Source: Catenovulum agarivorans YM01
GTDB taxonomy: Bacteria > Pseudomonadota > Gammaproteobacteria > Enterobacterales > Alteromonadaceae
DNA: 64,000 nucleotides
Assembly (NCBI RefSeq): GCF_000281085.1
Contig: NZ_JH767529.1
Location: forward strand, 1 to 64,000
Direction of reading: 5' to 3'
Made by a program: the position numbers and the translations under genes. Below the pieces are notes generated by a model, which saw only the letters and a list, made by a program, of their open reading frames with translations, made no database searches and was not told where the DNA came from. Positions 9,087 through 16,717 of the stretch are shown piece by piece (the first letter of the stretch is position 1; each line of letters opens with the position of its first letter).

Positions 9087-9103
9087 CCCCCTGATTCAGG
9101 GGG
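9087..9103. promoter_or_regulatory. Candidate operator CCCC-N8-GGGG (site C)
   Basis: CCCC-CTGATTCA-GGGGG forms a perfect 8-bp inverted repeat 103-119 bp upstream of the ATG of the 419-residue lipoprotein gene and just after the histidine-kinase gene. It could instead be a weak terminator hairpin, but there is no T tract and it matches the geometry of sites A and B. Confidence 0.38.
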
Positions 9104-9205
9104 CGTAATAACGTCGTACCTGAGCTAAGCTTTTTTTAGCCTTCGACTTAAGGCTAATTTGCAAATTACGGCTGTCTATTAATTAGATTGAAAAGGAAAC
9201 ATACG

Positions 9206-10465
9206 ATGAGCACAAAATTATCTTTGAATATTGCAAAAAGTGTTTGCAGTATTATTTTACTCAGTGGTCTAACCGGCTGTTTTGGGGATGACGACGATAA
9301 AACACAAGACGTTAGTGTACAAGGTAAAGTGGTTAAAGGGACGTTAGCGAATGCTGATGTCAATTTATACAATGCAGGAAACATGAGCACACCTGTTGGC
9401 ACTGGCACAACCAATGCCGATGGTGAGTTTGATATAAGCATACCAGGCACGTCGAACGGCAAACCAGTTGTAGTGAAAGTTACAACTAACGCAAACACAA
9501 CCATGGTTTGTGACGCTGACAAATGTGGTTCAGTCAATCGTGGTGATACTATGACTTCGACTGAGTTGGATGGTTTGGAGCTGACATCGCATTTTGTAGC
9601 GGAAAAAGGGGACACCGAAGTTACTGACTTACCAGTAAATTCTTTAACGACAGCTGCAACTAAAGTTATTATGGCTCAATCAACTAGTTTTGAGAATATT
9701 GATGCAACCGAACTGAAAACGCTTCAAGAAACAGCAACAAAAGTAGTGTTAGAATCGTTTGGCTTAAATTCAGCCACAGTAGGTAATTTATTTAATATAG
9801 ATATCCCGGACGCTAGCAAACTAACCACCGAATTAAGTACTGATTCTGACTCTAGCAAAGCATTGAAATCTCAGCTGGCTATGTTGAACGCAAGCTTTGC
9901 CACAGAAACAAATATTACCGCTGAAATTGAAAAGTTTTACAACGGCATCAATACTTCAATTGGAAATTCAGGTCTTACTGCAGACTTCACATCTTACCTA
10001 AATACGCTAAAAAGCCGTTATGACGACTTATACAGCGCTTTAAATGCAGCGGGTGAACTACCAACGGGTGTATCTATACCAGACCTAGCTCAATTTGCTT
10101 GGCCTGACAATATCACGTTTGAAAACGGCGGTGTTGTGATCGATCCTGGAAATAATGGAACTGAAGGCAATTGGACACTAGTTATTACAGGCACTTCAAC
10201 AGTAACTTCTCCAGTAACTGTCACAGTTGATATACCCCAAGTGACTGTTAAAAATACCACTCCACCAACAAACACAGATGAAATTGCTAATCAATTGAAA
10301 CAAAACACTGAAGTTGATGGTGTTACCGTCAGTGACTATTCATTTGAAGAAGTAGAACGCACAGCAAACAAAGTTGTAATAAAATACAGCGCAACTATTT
10401 CGGTTAGCTCTGGTGGCATTAGCGCAACTCAAACTCAGAACCTAACCTACACTTGGACAAAATAA
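9206..10465 (+). CDS. Lipoprotein with carboxypeptidase-regulatory-like domain
   Basis: I choose the ATG at 9206 because AAAAGGAAA at 9191-9199 is well placed as a ribosome-binding site; the longer frame would start at a TTG inside unspaced sequence. The 419-residue product has a signal peptide ending in LTGC, then an acidic DDDDK-like stretch. A beta domain at about 32-90 (VQGKVVKGTLANADVNLY, then TNADGEFDISIPG) resembles carboxypeptidase-regulatory domains. The middle is helical and the C-terminus is a Thr/Val-rich beta domain. No catalytic residues were recognised. Domain style resembles the N-terminal domain of the 1015-residue lipoprotein across the regulator pair, suggesting a related surface role. 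Confidence 0.75.
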   Translation: MSTKLSLNIAKSVCSIILLSGLTGCFGDDDDKTQDVSVQGKVVKGTLANADVNLYNAGNMSTPVGTGTTNADGEFDISIPGTSNGKPVVVKVTTNANTTMVCDADKCGSVNRGDTMTSTELDGLELTSHFVAEKGDTEVTDLPVNSLTTAATKVIMAQSTSFENIDATELKTLQETATKVVLESFGLNSATVGNLFNIDIPDASKLTTELSTDSDSSKALKSQLAMLNASFATETNITAEIEKFYNGINTSIGNSGLTADFTSYLNTLKSRYDDLYSALNAAGELPTGVSIPDLAQFAWPDNITFENGGVVIDPGNNGTEGNWTLVITGTSTVTSPVTVTVDIPQVTVKNTTPPTNTDEIANQLKQNTEVDGVTVSDYSFEEVERTANKVVIKYSATISVSSGGISATQTQNLTYTWTK

Positions 10466-10507
10466 GCACAACTTTTAAAGTTTGCTCCCAAATAACGCCT
10501 TACCTTT

Positions 10508-10532
10508 GTTAGCGACACATTTTGTCGCTAAC
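10508..10532 (+). terminator. Hairpin downstream of the lipoprotein gene
   Basis: GTTAGCGACA (10508-10517) pairs with TGTCGCTAAC (10523-10532) 43 bp past the stop codon of the gene at 9206. The 10-bp stem is perfect, but no T run follows, so termination is only likely. Confidence 0.42.
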
Positions 10533-10706
10533 CCCCTCTGCACTTTACTCCCTTAAGTATTCGCCACAAGTGCAACAATAATTCATGATTAGTACCATGC
10601 AAGAATTGTTGAACGACTCAAATATGGCAGTTGGTTCAAGTTAGAACAAAATAGAATGCCTAATTCCGTTCCTAGCTAATCGACTATAAAGGGATTCTTA
10701 TCGCGT

Positions 10707-13289
10707 TTACAGCTCTATTTTGTATAGCAAATTGCCGCCTCTTATAACGTATACATTACCACCATCTATATAATGAGTATCACTAGCAGGCCAAATCAAT
10801 TTACTGGTTTGAGTGTTTGTTCGCCAAATATATAGCTGATTATTTATACTGTAGGTGACGCCGTCATTCGTTAATTTTTTCAAGACGGCATTGTTTGCAA
10901 CTGTAAGTTCTTGCGGTGAGGCATCGTTGATATAGACTTTTAAAACCTGGCTATCGCCCTCTATCCACGCCGTTACTTTTCCAGTAGAGAAAACTTGATT
11001 AGAACTTGTTAGCGTACTACTTAGTTCCAAAGGCTGCATGGGGTCTGAAAACGCTGCTTTGTACAAATGTCCTTGCTCAGAGCTTAAGCCAAAACTAGTG
11101 TAAATAAAGTCTGTAGCTGTAAGACCAATACACAAGTCATGAGCCTGATTGTTCTGCGTTATTTCAATGATTTCACCACTTTCATAATTGAGCAGGTCTA
11201 GGTTGTATTCACTATACAAAAAATCATAGTAACCGTTACACATCCATTCATCATTAGTTTGACGCCGCCAACCCGACAACCAAGTTTTTTTGTCTCTACT
11301 ATAGGAATAGGCCGAATCTGTATTGATATCATATACAGTGACCGATGGACTGAACGTGTGCATTGTACTGTAAACAATTTTGTTGCTTGATGAAACTGGG
11401 TAATAACCGCCCTTAACTTCTGAGTTGCTAGTTTTACCATAAGTGTTCACCACTTCATTATTCGCTTTGAGCCAATAAGCATCCAGCTTAAAAGTATAAA
11501 CGAGTCCAGCATACTGATTATCTTGGCTGTACTTGAAGCGTACATCTTTATTATTGGGATGATTAGCCGTAACTGATGTACCACGAGTAGAGTATAAATT
11601 TCGGTCAATGCGAGTAAGGAGAGCAGTATCAACTGACCCCAAAACAATATCATCATCCGTTGGTGTATATAAAATACGGCCATATTGTATATCTATAATA
11701 CTTTGATTATCTAATGCTCTTATAAACTGCGGGGTAACTGACAGTTCAGAGGAATACAAGACATTGATTTGTTTACGCGTTACCTGACCGGACGCGTCTT
11801 TTGCTTCAACAGTGATTAAATATGTGCCACTGGGTAGCCCCGCCATAGAGTGGGTAGCATTAAACTCGTTGGCATAATCAGCGTAAACCAGTATGTCACC
11901 AAGTTTAACTGTAATGAGCGGAACACCTTCATCATCGTTTGCAGTACCGTTAATGGTTAAACTGTCACTCACCAACGATTGATTAAGCGGGGAAGTAAGA
12001 GTTAAAGTTGGCTTGTTATTCAGTTGATATGCGTGTGTTTTTTCAATCTCTGCGCCACTGTCGTCATAAGCAATTACTTTAATATCGTAAGTATTTGGCG
12101 ATAATCCAACCGTTGCCCAGTTCCACCGGTATTGGTCATAATTAGTGGTGCCACAACCGTACCTAGAACCACAATGGTTAGGTTCAGTTAAACTAAGCTG
12201 GAGTTGTTGATTTAAATAGAATTCAACTCTAGAAATTGCGACTCGAGACGACGCACTTGCAGTAACAGCAACAGTCGAACTAACATCATTTTGCCCTACT
12301 GCACTAAAGCTCAATGCTAAATTAGTATTAAATGCATTAACAGTTTCTGATATTAAGATGAAGCTGTCGTTTTCATGCTCAATTTGAGCGTCAATTCTAT
12401 GTGGGCCATTAACTAGGTTGTTGGTTACTAAGGGATAGCTAAAAGCAGGGCCCGAATTACTACTGCCTATTTTTTTAGTATCAACAAAATAATCAACTTT
12501 CACTGCGTCTGATGTAGTGTCAATCGTCAGCTCTACACTTCCAGACAAAGGCTGAGTTGCTAGTTGGCCGGATTGAATAATTTTCAGTTTAAAATCTTCA
12601 GCAAGTGGAACTTTAAAATCAAGGTTACCTTTGGTGCTAGTCAATATTGTATCACTACTGCTGCCTACTACACGGAATTGCTGACCTGCTGATGCGGCAG
12701 TCTGGTAGAGGTACTCACCTAGCCCAGCGGGCCATTCCACTAATGTTTCCCAATTATCATCTGGTTTATCTGCCAATTTAGCAGCCAAAGTAGATTTTTG
12801 CTGAACCAAGTAACTGTCTTTATCAGTAAAATTTTGCTCGCTCCAACTGAGAGTCATTAGGCTAGTAGCGGCATCAAAATTCATTGATAAATTAGTTTTA
12901 GCAGTGGCCTGCTCGACAACTAAATTGATACTGGTTGTAAGGCCTTGATATGAAGTGCTTAGAACTGTTTGCCCCTGTGCGAAAGCAGTAACTACACCTG
13001 AAGAGTCAACACTTGCTACGCCAGCATCACTACTTTGCCAATTTAAATCAGTGTTTAAAGTTTTAGTCGTATCGTCACTATATTTAACAGCAAGTTTAAC
13101 TTGCCCCGAGTCACCTACTTGAATTGGAGTGTTGGATAGTTGAGCATGAATACTCACTAGTGTGACTTCTGGCTTAGTGTTATCTGAGCTATCCGGCTTG
13201 GAGGTCTCTGTTGCTGCGCTACCTGAACCACCACAACCTGCCAAAAAAGTAAGAAGTAGCAAAACTCCAGTTAGTGAGTTCTTGCACAT
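10707..13289 (-). CDS. Large lipoprotein with bacterial Ig-like domains
   Basis: This 860-residue lipoprotein has a signal peptide ending in the lipobox FLAGC, followed by GGSGS. Residues about 43-127 fit a BIG_2-type Ig-like domain (SSDAGVASVDSSGVVTAFAQG). Further Ig-like or fibronectin-like segments occupy about 130-510, including LTLTSPLNQSLVSDSLTING with TYLITVEAKDASGQ. The C-terminal 350 residues are rich in aromatic residues and repeated short strands, and could form a beta-propeller-like module. No enzymatic motif is seen. AAGGGGAG just upstream of the ATG is a clear ribosome-binding site. The gene is convergent with the 419-residue lipoprotein gene. A role in binding extracellular polymer is inferred from architecture alone. 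Confidence 0.75.
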   Translation of the reverse strand: MCKNSLTGVLLLLTFLAGCGGSGSAATETSKPDSSDNTKPEVTLVSIHAQLSNTPIQVGDSGQVKLAVKYSDDTTKTLNTDLNWQSSDAGVASVDSSGVVTAFAQGQTVLSTSYQGLTTSINLVVEQATAKTNLSMNFDAATSLMTLSWSEQNFTDKDSYLVQQKSTLAAKLADKPDDNWETLVEWPAGLGEYLYQTAASAGQQFRVVGSSSDTILTSTKGNLDFKVPLAEDFKLKIIQSGQLATQPLSGSVELTIDTTSDAVKVDYFVDTKKIGSSNSGPAFSYPLVTNNLVNGPHRIDAQIEHENDSFILISETVNAFNTNLALSFSAVGQNDVSSTVAVTASASSRVAISRVEFYLNQQLQLSLTEPNHCGSRYGCGTTNYDQYRWNWATVGLSPNTYDIKVIAYDDSGAEIEKTHAYQLNNKPTLTLTSPLNQSLVSDSLTINGTANDDEGVPLITVKLGDILVYADYANEFNATHSMAGLPSGTYLITVEAKDASGQVTRKQINVLYSSELSVTPQFIRALDNQSIIDIQYGRILYTPTDDDIVLGSVDTALLTRIDRNLYSTRGTSVTANHPNNKDVRFKYSQDNQYAGLVYTFKLDAYWLKANNEVVNTYGKTSNSEVKGGYYPVSSSNKIVYSTMHTFSPSVTVYDINTDSAYSYSRDKKTWLSGWRRQTNDEWMCNGYYDFLYSEYNLDLLNYESGEIIEITQNNQAHDLCIGLTATDFIYTSFGLSSEQGHLYKAAFSDPMQPLELSSTLTSSNQVFSTGKVTAWIEGDSQVLKVYINDASPQELTVANNAVLKKLTNDGVTYSINNQLYIWRTNTQTSKLIWPASDTHYIDGGNVYVIRGGNLLYKIEL

Positions 13290-13548
13290 AATCTCCCCTT
13301 ATTAAGCCTGCGTTGTCCTTTATTTAACGACTTAAATATGGCAGCTTTTTGACGTTAGAACAAATGAATTTTTAAGGATGTAGTTAGTTTAAATAAACGC
13401 CCATATCTAAACACCTAACTTAGTTTCACGGAAATCTAGCATTCAACTATCTGAGCAAGGCACTCTTGCAATAATGGAGGAGACCATATATCAGCCCTAG
13501 CAATATGAAATCTTTCTAAGTTGATGCTAAGTTATATAGCATTAACCG
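13290..13548. other. Intergenic stretch, nothing recognised
   Basis: No gene, strong hairpin or repeat is supported between the lipoprotein start and the integrase remnant. It may hold the lipoprotein promoter and decayed integrase sequence. Confidence 0.5.
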
Positions 13549-13560
13549 CTAATCGAAGTT

Positions 13561-13689
13561 ATGAATGAAATTCACTCAAACATGGATAAGGACCGTATTC
13601 GCTCAACTTATAACAAAGCGGTGTTGTTGCCGGAAAGAACCATCATGATGCAAGAGTGGGCAGATTATGTGGATGATTTAAAAAAATAG
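13561..13689 (+). pseudogene. C-terminal remnant of a tyrosine-recombinase integrase
   Basis: The frame encodes 42 residues resembling the extreme C-terminus of P4-like integrases: a DKDRIRSTYNKA segment, then MMQEWADYVDDL and a TAG at 13687-13689. These proteins end with a similar RxxYNRAxYL...MMQxWADYLD pattern. The catalytic domain is absent: an in-frame stop lies about 15 bp upstream of the first ATG. It marks an old integration event beside the fic gene. Confidence 0.6.
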
Positions 13690-13762
13690 ATACAAGTAAA
13701 ACTGTTAGTGACAAAACGAACGCTATTTTGTAACTTTGAAATCTTACCAACTGGAAACCACT

Positions 13763-14743
13763 ATGCCCTATAACCCACCCTTTACCATTACGCAGACTAT
13801 TCTAAGACAAGTAGCCGAGATCAGCGAAAGTATCGGCCGCTTGACCGAGCGAGTTGAGCAAACTCAATCGCTTAGATTGCGTCGTGAAAATCGCATTCGT
13901 ACGATTCATGGTTCATTAGCAATTGAAGGCAACACACTAAGTGAGGCTCAAATTACAGCTATCTTAGAAGGAAAACGCATAGTCGCACCACCTAAAGATG
14001 TATTGGAAGTGCAAAATGCGTTGAAAGCTTATGAGCTAATGCCAGGTTGGCAATGCACGAATGAAGCACATCTGCTAGAGGCCCACAATACGTTAATGAC
14101 AGGACTAATCAGTGAAGCTGGATGTTACCGCCAAGGTGGGGTTGGCGTAATGTCGGGTGATAAAGTTGTACATATGGCTCCAGGTGCAAACCAAGTCCCT
14201 CGCTTAATGAAAGATTTGTTTAGTTGGCTCAAAAGCTGTGATTCACCAGCACTGATTCGTAGCTGTGTATTCCACTATGAATTTGAATTTATTCACCCGT
14301 TTGCAGATGGCAATGGCCGTATGGGGCGTTTATGGCAAACTTTGATCTTGAGCCAATGGCAGCCAATTTTTATCGACATACCTGTCGAGAGCTTAATAAA
14401 CCAACATCAAGCGGAATATTACCAAGCGATTCGAGAGAGCACGGTCAAATCTGACTGCGCGCCATTTATCGAATTTATGCTAGCAGTTATTGCTAAAACC
14501 TTGATTGAAGTACAATCTACAACGCGGGTAGAAATGCAGGTAGAAACGCGGGTAAAAACTCCTGAACAAATCTTAGCCTTGCTCAAAAAGAACCCATATT
14601 TAACGTTAGCAGAAATAGCGTCACATTTAGAAAGGTCACCGAGTACAATAGAAAGAGCTGTAGCTAAGTTAAAACAACAACAAAAATTAACCTACCATGG
14701 ACCTAAAAAAGGAGGATATTGGGAAGTGTTAAACAATGATTAA
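13763..14743 (+). CDS. Fic-family protein (probable AMP transferase)
   Basis: I place the start at ATG 13763, preceded by a GGA-containing ribosome-binding site, giving 326 residues; the longer frame begins at TTG 13736. The central Fic core carries the complete motif HPFADGNGRMGR with the catalytic His at residue 178. Upstream, S51-LAI-E55-GN fits the SxxxE(G/N) inhibitory helix of class II Fic proteins, in which Glu blocks productive ATP binding. The C-terminus (about 260-326) contains a winged-helix-like DNA-binding region (TLAEIASHLERSPSTIERAVAKLK), after short tandem TRVE/VKT repeats. The target is unknown. It follows an integrase remnant and converges on an antitoxin pseudogene, a mobile-zone setting. 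Confidence 0.88.
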   Translation: MPYNPPFTITQTILRQVAEISESIGRLTERVEQTQSLRLRRENRIRTIHGSLAIEGNTLSEAQITAILEGKRIVAPPKDVLEVQNALKAYELMPGWQCTNEAHLLEAHNTLMTGLISEAGCYRQGGVGVMSGDKVVHMAPGANQVPRLMKDLFSWLKSCDSPALIRSCVFHYEFEFIHPFADGNGRMGRLWQTLILSQWQPIFIDIPVESLINQHQAEYYQAIRESTVKSDCAPFIEFMLAVIAKTLIEVQSTTRVEMQVETRVKTPEQILALLKKNPYLTLAEIASHLERSPSTIERAVAKLKQQQKLTYHGPKKGGYWEVLNND

Positions 14744-15024
14744 TTAAAAATTTTCACCTGTTCGCATTGGTACCCCATATCTAATTCTTGAGCCTGAGCC
14801 GTTAATGCACCTAATGCTTTCATCCGCTCATTATCTATTAACTGCTGATAAGCTTGAACATCACTAATTAAAACTCTTCGATGTGCGCCTTTTTTAGTAA
14901 AAGGGAGCTCTACACTTTAAAGCAGTTTCACAAAAAATGGCCGCGATATCTTAAGTATTTCTGCTACTTGCAGTGTCGATAATTCCGCATGAATAGGAAC
15001 TAAAGTAACAGCATTACCGTTGAG
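14740..15024 (-). pseudogene. Broken HTH (excisionase-like) antitoxin
   Basis: The minus strand encodes VPIHAELSTLQVAEILKIS, then RPFFVKLL. It hits an in-frame TAA at 14917-14919 and resumes in the same frame with ELPFTKKGAHRRVLISDV and further helical sequence to a stop at 14740-14742. This is the layout of small excisionase-type HTH antitoxins, which usually read through that point as one protein. The 5' end also lacks a start codon after a TAG at 15025-15027. No toxin partner is left nearby. Its stop overlaps that of the convergent fic gene. Confidence 0.6.
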
Positions 15025-15046
15025 CTATTAAAACTAACAACGCACA

Positions 15047-15214
15047 TTACTTATTAAATTTAAGCAACTCTGCCTCAGCGATCATTTTACGCTGATATTC
15101 AACTGATTCCTGAATAACTTTATCAAAGAATTTCCGTTTTTCACTAGACGGAGCGTTTCGGAAAAAGTCAGAGAACGGCGTTGTTTTTACCCTAGTTCTT
15201 GATTTTGAATTCAT
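15047..15214 (-). CDS. Small hypothetical protein (55 aa)
   Basis: An ATG at 15214 opens a 55-residue frame: a basic, Ser/Thr-rich N-terminus (NSKSRTRVKTTPFSDFF) and an amphipathic helix (SEKRKFFDKVIQESVEYQRK) ending in LKFNK. The ATG overlaps the stop of the upstream 47-residue frame as ATGA, typical of translational coupling. It looks like an antitoxin-sized or plasmid-type small protein, but the family is not recognised and it lies in a decayed zone. Confidence 0.45.
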   Translation of the reverse strand: MNSKSRTRVKTTPFSDFFRNAPSSEKRKFFDKVIQESVEYQRKMIAEAELLKFNK

Positions 15215-15354
15215 AACTCACGCCTTGCGCTGTCATCATTGGCAATAAAGTGACCTGGACGCAATTTAACCCATTCGGCTAGCTCGTCGTTACCGTCTTT
15301 AAGTTCTCGTCCGATCATGTTAATACTACCAACTAACCCATTTGCAAATTGCAT
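15211..15354 (-). CDS. Small hypothetical protein or C-terminal remnant (47 aa)
   Basis: From an ATG at 15354 the frame gives 47 residues ending in RPGHFIANDDSARREL. The frame remains open upstream with protein-like sequence (YRYNAKLQLRQWLDM) back to a TAG near 15470. This may therefore be the tail of a longer, truncated gene. It is coupled to the 55-residue frame by a 4-bp overlap. The function is unknown. Confidence 0.35.
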   Translation of the reverse strand: MQFANGLVGSINMIGRELKDGNDELAEWVKLRPGHFIANDDSARREL

Positions 15355-15483
15355 GTCTAACCACTGCCGAAGCTGCAACTTTGCGTTATATCGGTATAAC
15401 CCAAGACGAGGTTGATCACGACTTTCTTGAGTTGGAGTTGTAGCTAGGGATAGGAAACAAGAACATACCTACATGTTTGTCCA

Positions 15484-15549
15484 GTGACCTCGACTTTTGT
15501 ATTCGAGGTCACCGGTACGTCATCATGACAGCGCTTTGATTCAGCGCTC
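15484..15549 (-). terminator. Two hairpins downstream of the DUF91 nuclease gene
   Basis: GTGACCTCGA (15484-15493) pairs perfectly with TCGAGGTCAC (15503-15512). A second AGCGCT...AGCGCT repeat lies at 15531-15549. Both follow the stop of the long minus-strand defence operon. No T run is present, so termination is inferred from position and stem strength. Confidence 0.35.
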
Positions 15550-15597
15550 CTGAACCAACAGAGAGAATTATCTACACCAAGATGAACCTGATATAAA

Positions 15598-16659
15598 TTA
15601 CTCTATTCCCCATACTGCTTTTAACCTTTTTATTGTGTGTGGCCATTTAGCAGTTCTCGGCCTAGCGACAGAATTTTGATTACCAAATAAACCAACTTCA
15701 TTGACAGCCGCCGACTCAGGGACTTGGTGTATCCATTTTACCGGTACAAAATATTCAGCATCATCTTCACCACTATCTTTTGCCAACGCGTAACTGCCGA
15801 CAAGCTGTTTATCCTCTGTTATAAATTCATCGGCGATAATAGCGCGATCTATAACTTCGGCTACTCCGACATAACCGGTACCAGGTATGTTCACCCAGAC
15901 TCTATTGCCAGGCTCTAACATAAACAAAGTTTTGCTATACCAACGCCCACCACCAGCTGAAATAAATCCATATTTTACAGCATCACTCCAATTTCTACCG
16001 CCTGCTCCAAAGCTAGCGTAAAACTCATGGTTCCATTCTCCGTGCTTGGCTGTATTAACTGCATGCTCTTCCGTTTCAATTGGGTCAATCATCCAAGAGC
16101 GACTTAAATATTGGTTTGAGCCATCTTGAAACACAGAGAAAAACACCGCATTAACAGCAACGCTGGCTTTATCATTTAAATAATTAATGATGCGCTCTGT
16201 ACTTGCATCTAACTCCGCTGCCACAATAACCATTTGGTGTGAACTATTAACATCTTCGTCAAGGGGGGAAGTGCCAAATTTAGCTCTAAAAGCGTCATCG
16301 AAAACGTTATTGGCTAATTCATATTTCACAGCAAAATCAGTATAAATTTGTGAAATTTTTTCAGTTGGAAGACTCTCGACCCAAGCAGCGTAGTCAATAG
16401 TTTGAGCAACAACATCCCTTGGAGTTTTATGCTTTTTAAGTTCAATAATAATAATTGAACCTGAAGCATCGATGGCTAGTAAATCAATGTATTTGCCAAA
16501 GTCGGTATATACTTGCCTGCCAATGAGTAGCCAATTTGGATTTAAAATAGATATATCTTTGGTAATTTGCTCTTCAAGTAATATTTCACTATCCAGCCTA
16601 ATAGCAGGCAAAGCCTCAGGCTTGTCGCCAATTTTCCAAATTCCGTGTTGCACAGCCAT
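15598..16659 (-). CDS. DUF91/NucS-like PD-(D/E)XK nuclease
   Basis: This 353-residue protein ends the defence locus. The N-terminal half carries a nuclease core of the PD-(D/E)XK type: GKYIDLLAID, then IIIIELKKHK, followed by an amphipathic helix with Q/Y (VVAQTIDYAAWV), as in DUF91/NucS-like proteins. The C-terminal half (about 205-345) contains RWYSKTLFMLEPGNRVWVNIPG followed by YVGVAEV, a pattern resembling EVE/PUA-like domains that can read modified bases; that assignment is tentative. The gene starts 58 bp after hsdR on the same strand, so it probably belongs to the restriction operon. It could be a restriction accessory factor or a separate modification-dependent nuclease. Confidence 0.72.
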   Translation of the reverse strand: MAVQHGIWKIGDKPEALPAIRLDSEILLEEQITKDISILNPNWLLIGRQVYTDFGKYIDLLAIDASGSIIIIELKKHKTPRDVVAQTIDYAAWVESLPTEKISQIYTDFAVKYELANNVFDDAFRAKFGTSPLDEDVNSSHQMVIVAAELDASTERIINYLNDKASVAVNAVFFSVFQDGSNQYLSRSWMIDPIETEEHAVNTAKHGEWNHEFYASFGAGGRNWSDAVKYGFISAGGGRWYSKTLFMLEPGNRVWVNIPGTGYVGVAEVIDRAIIADEFITEDKQLVGSYALAKDSGEDDAEYFVPVKWIHQVPESAAVNEVGLFGNQNSVARPRTAKWPHTIKRLKAVWGIE

Positions 16660-16717
16660 TCTGTATCCTCAAAATATAAATGGTAAAAGTTGTTATCAAA
16701 TTTGAAAATTGTGCCAA

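Noticed and set aside
1371-15600. Prophage
   Set aside because: Integrase fragments are present but there are no capsid, tail, portal, terminase or lysis genes.
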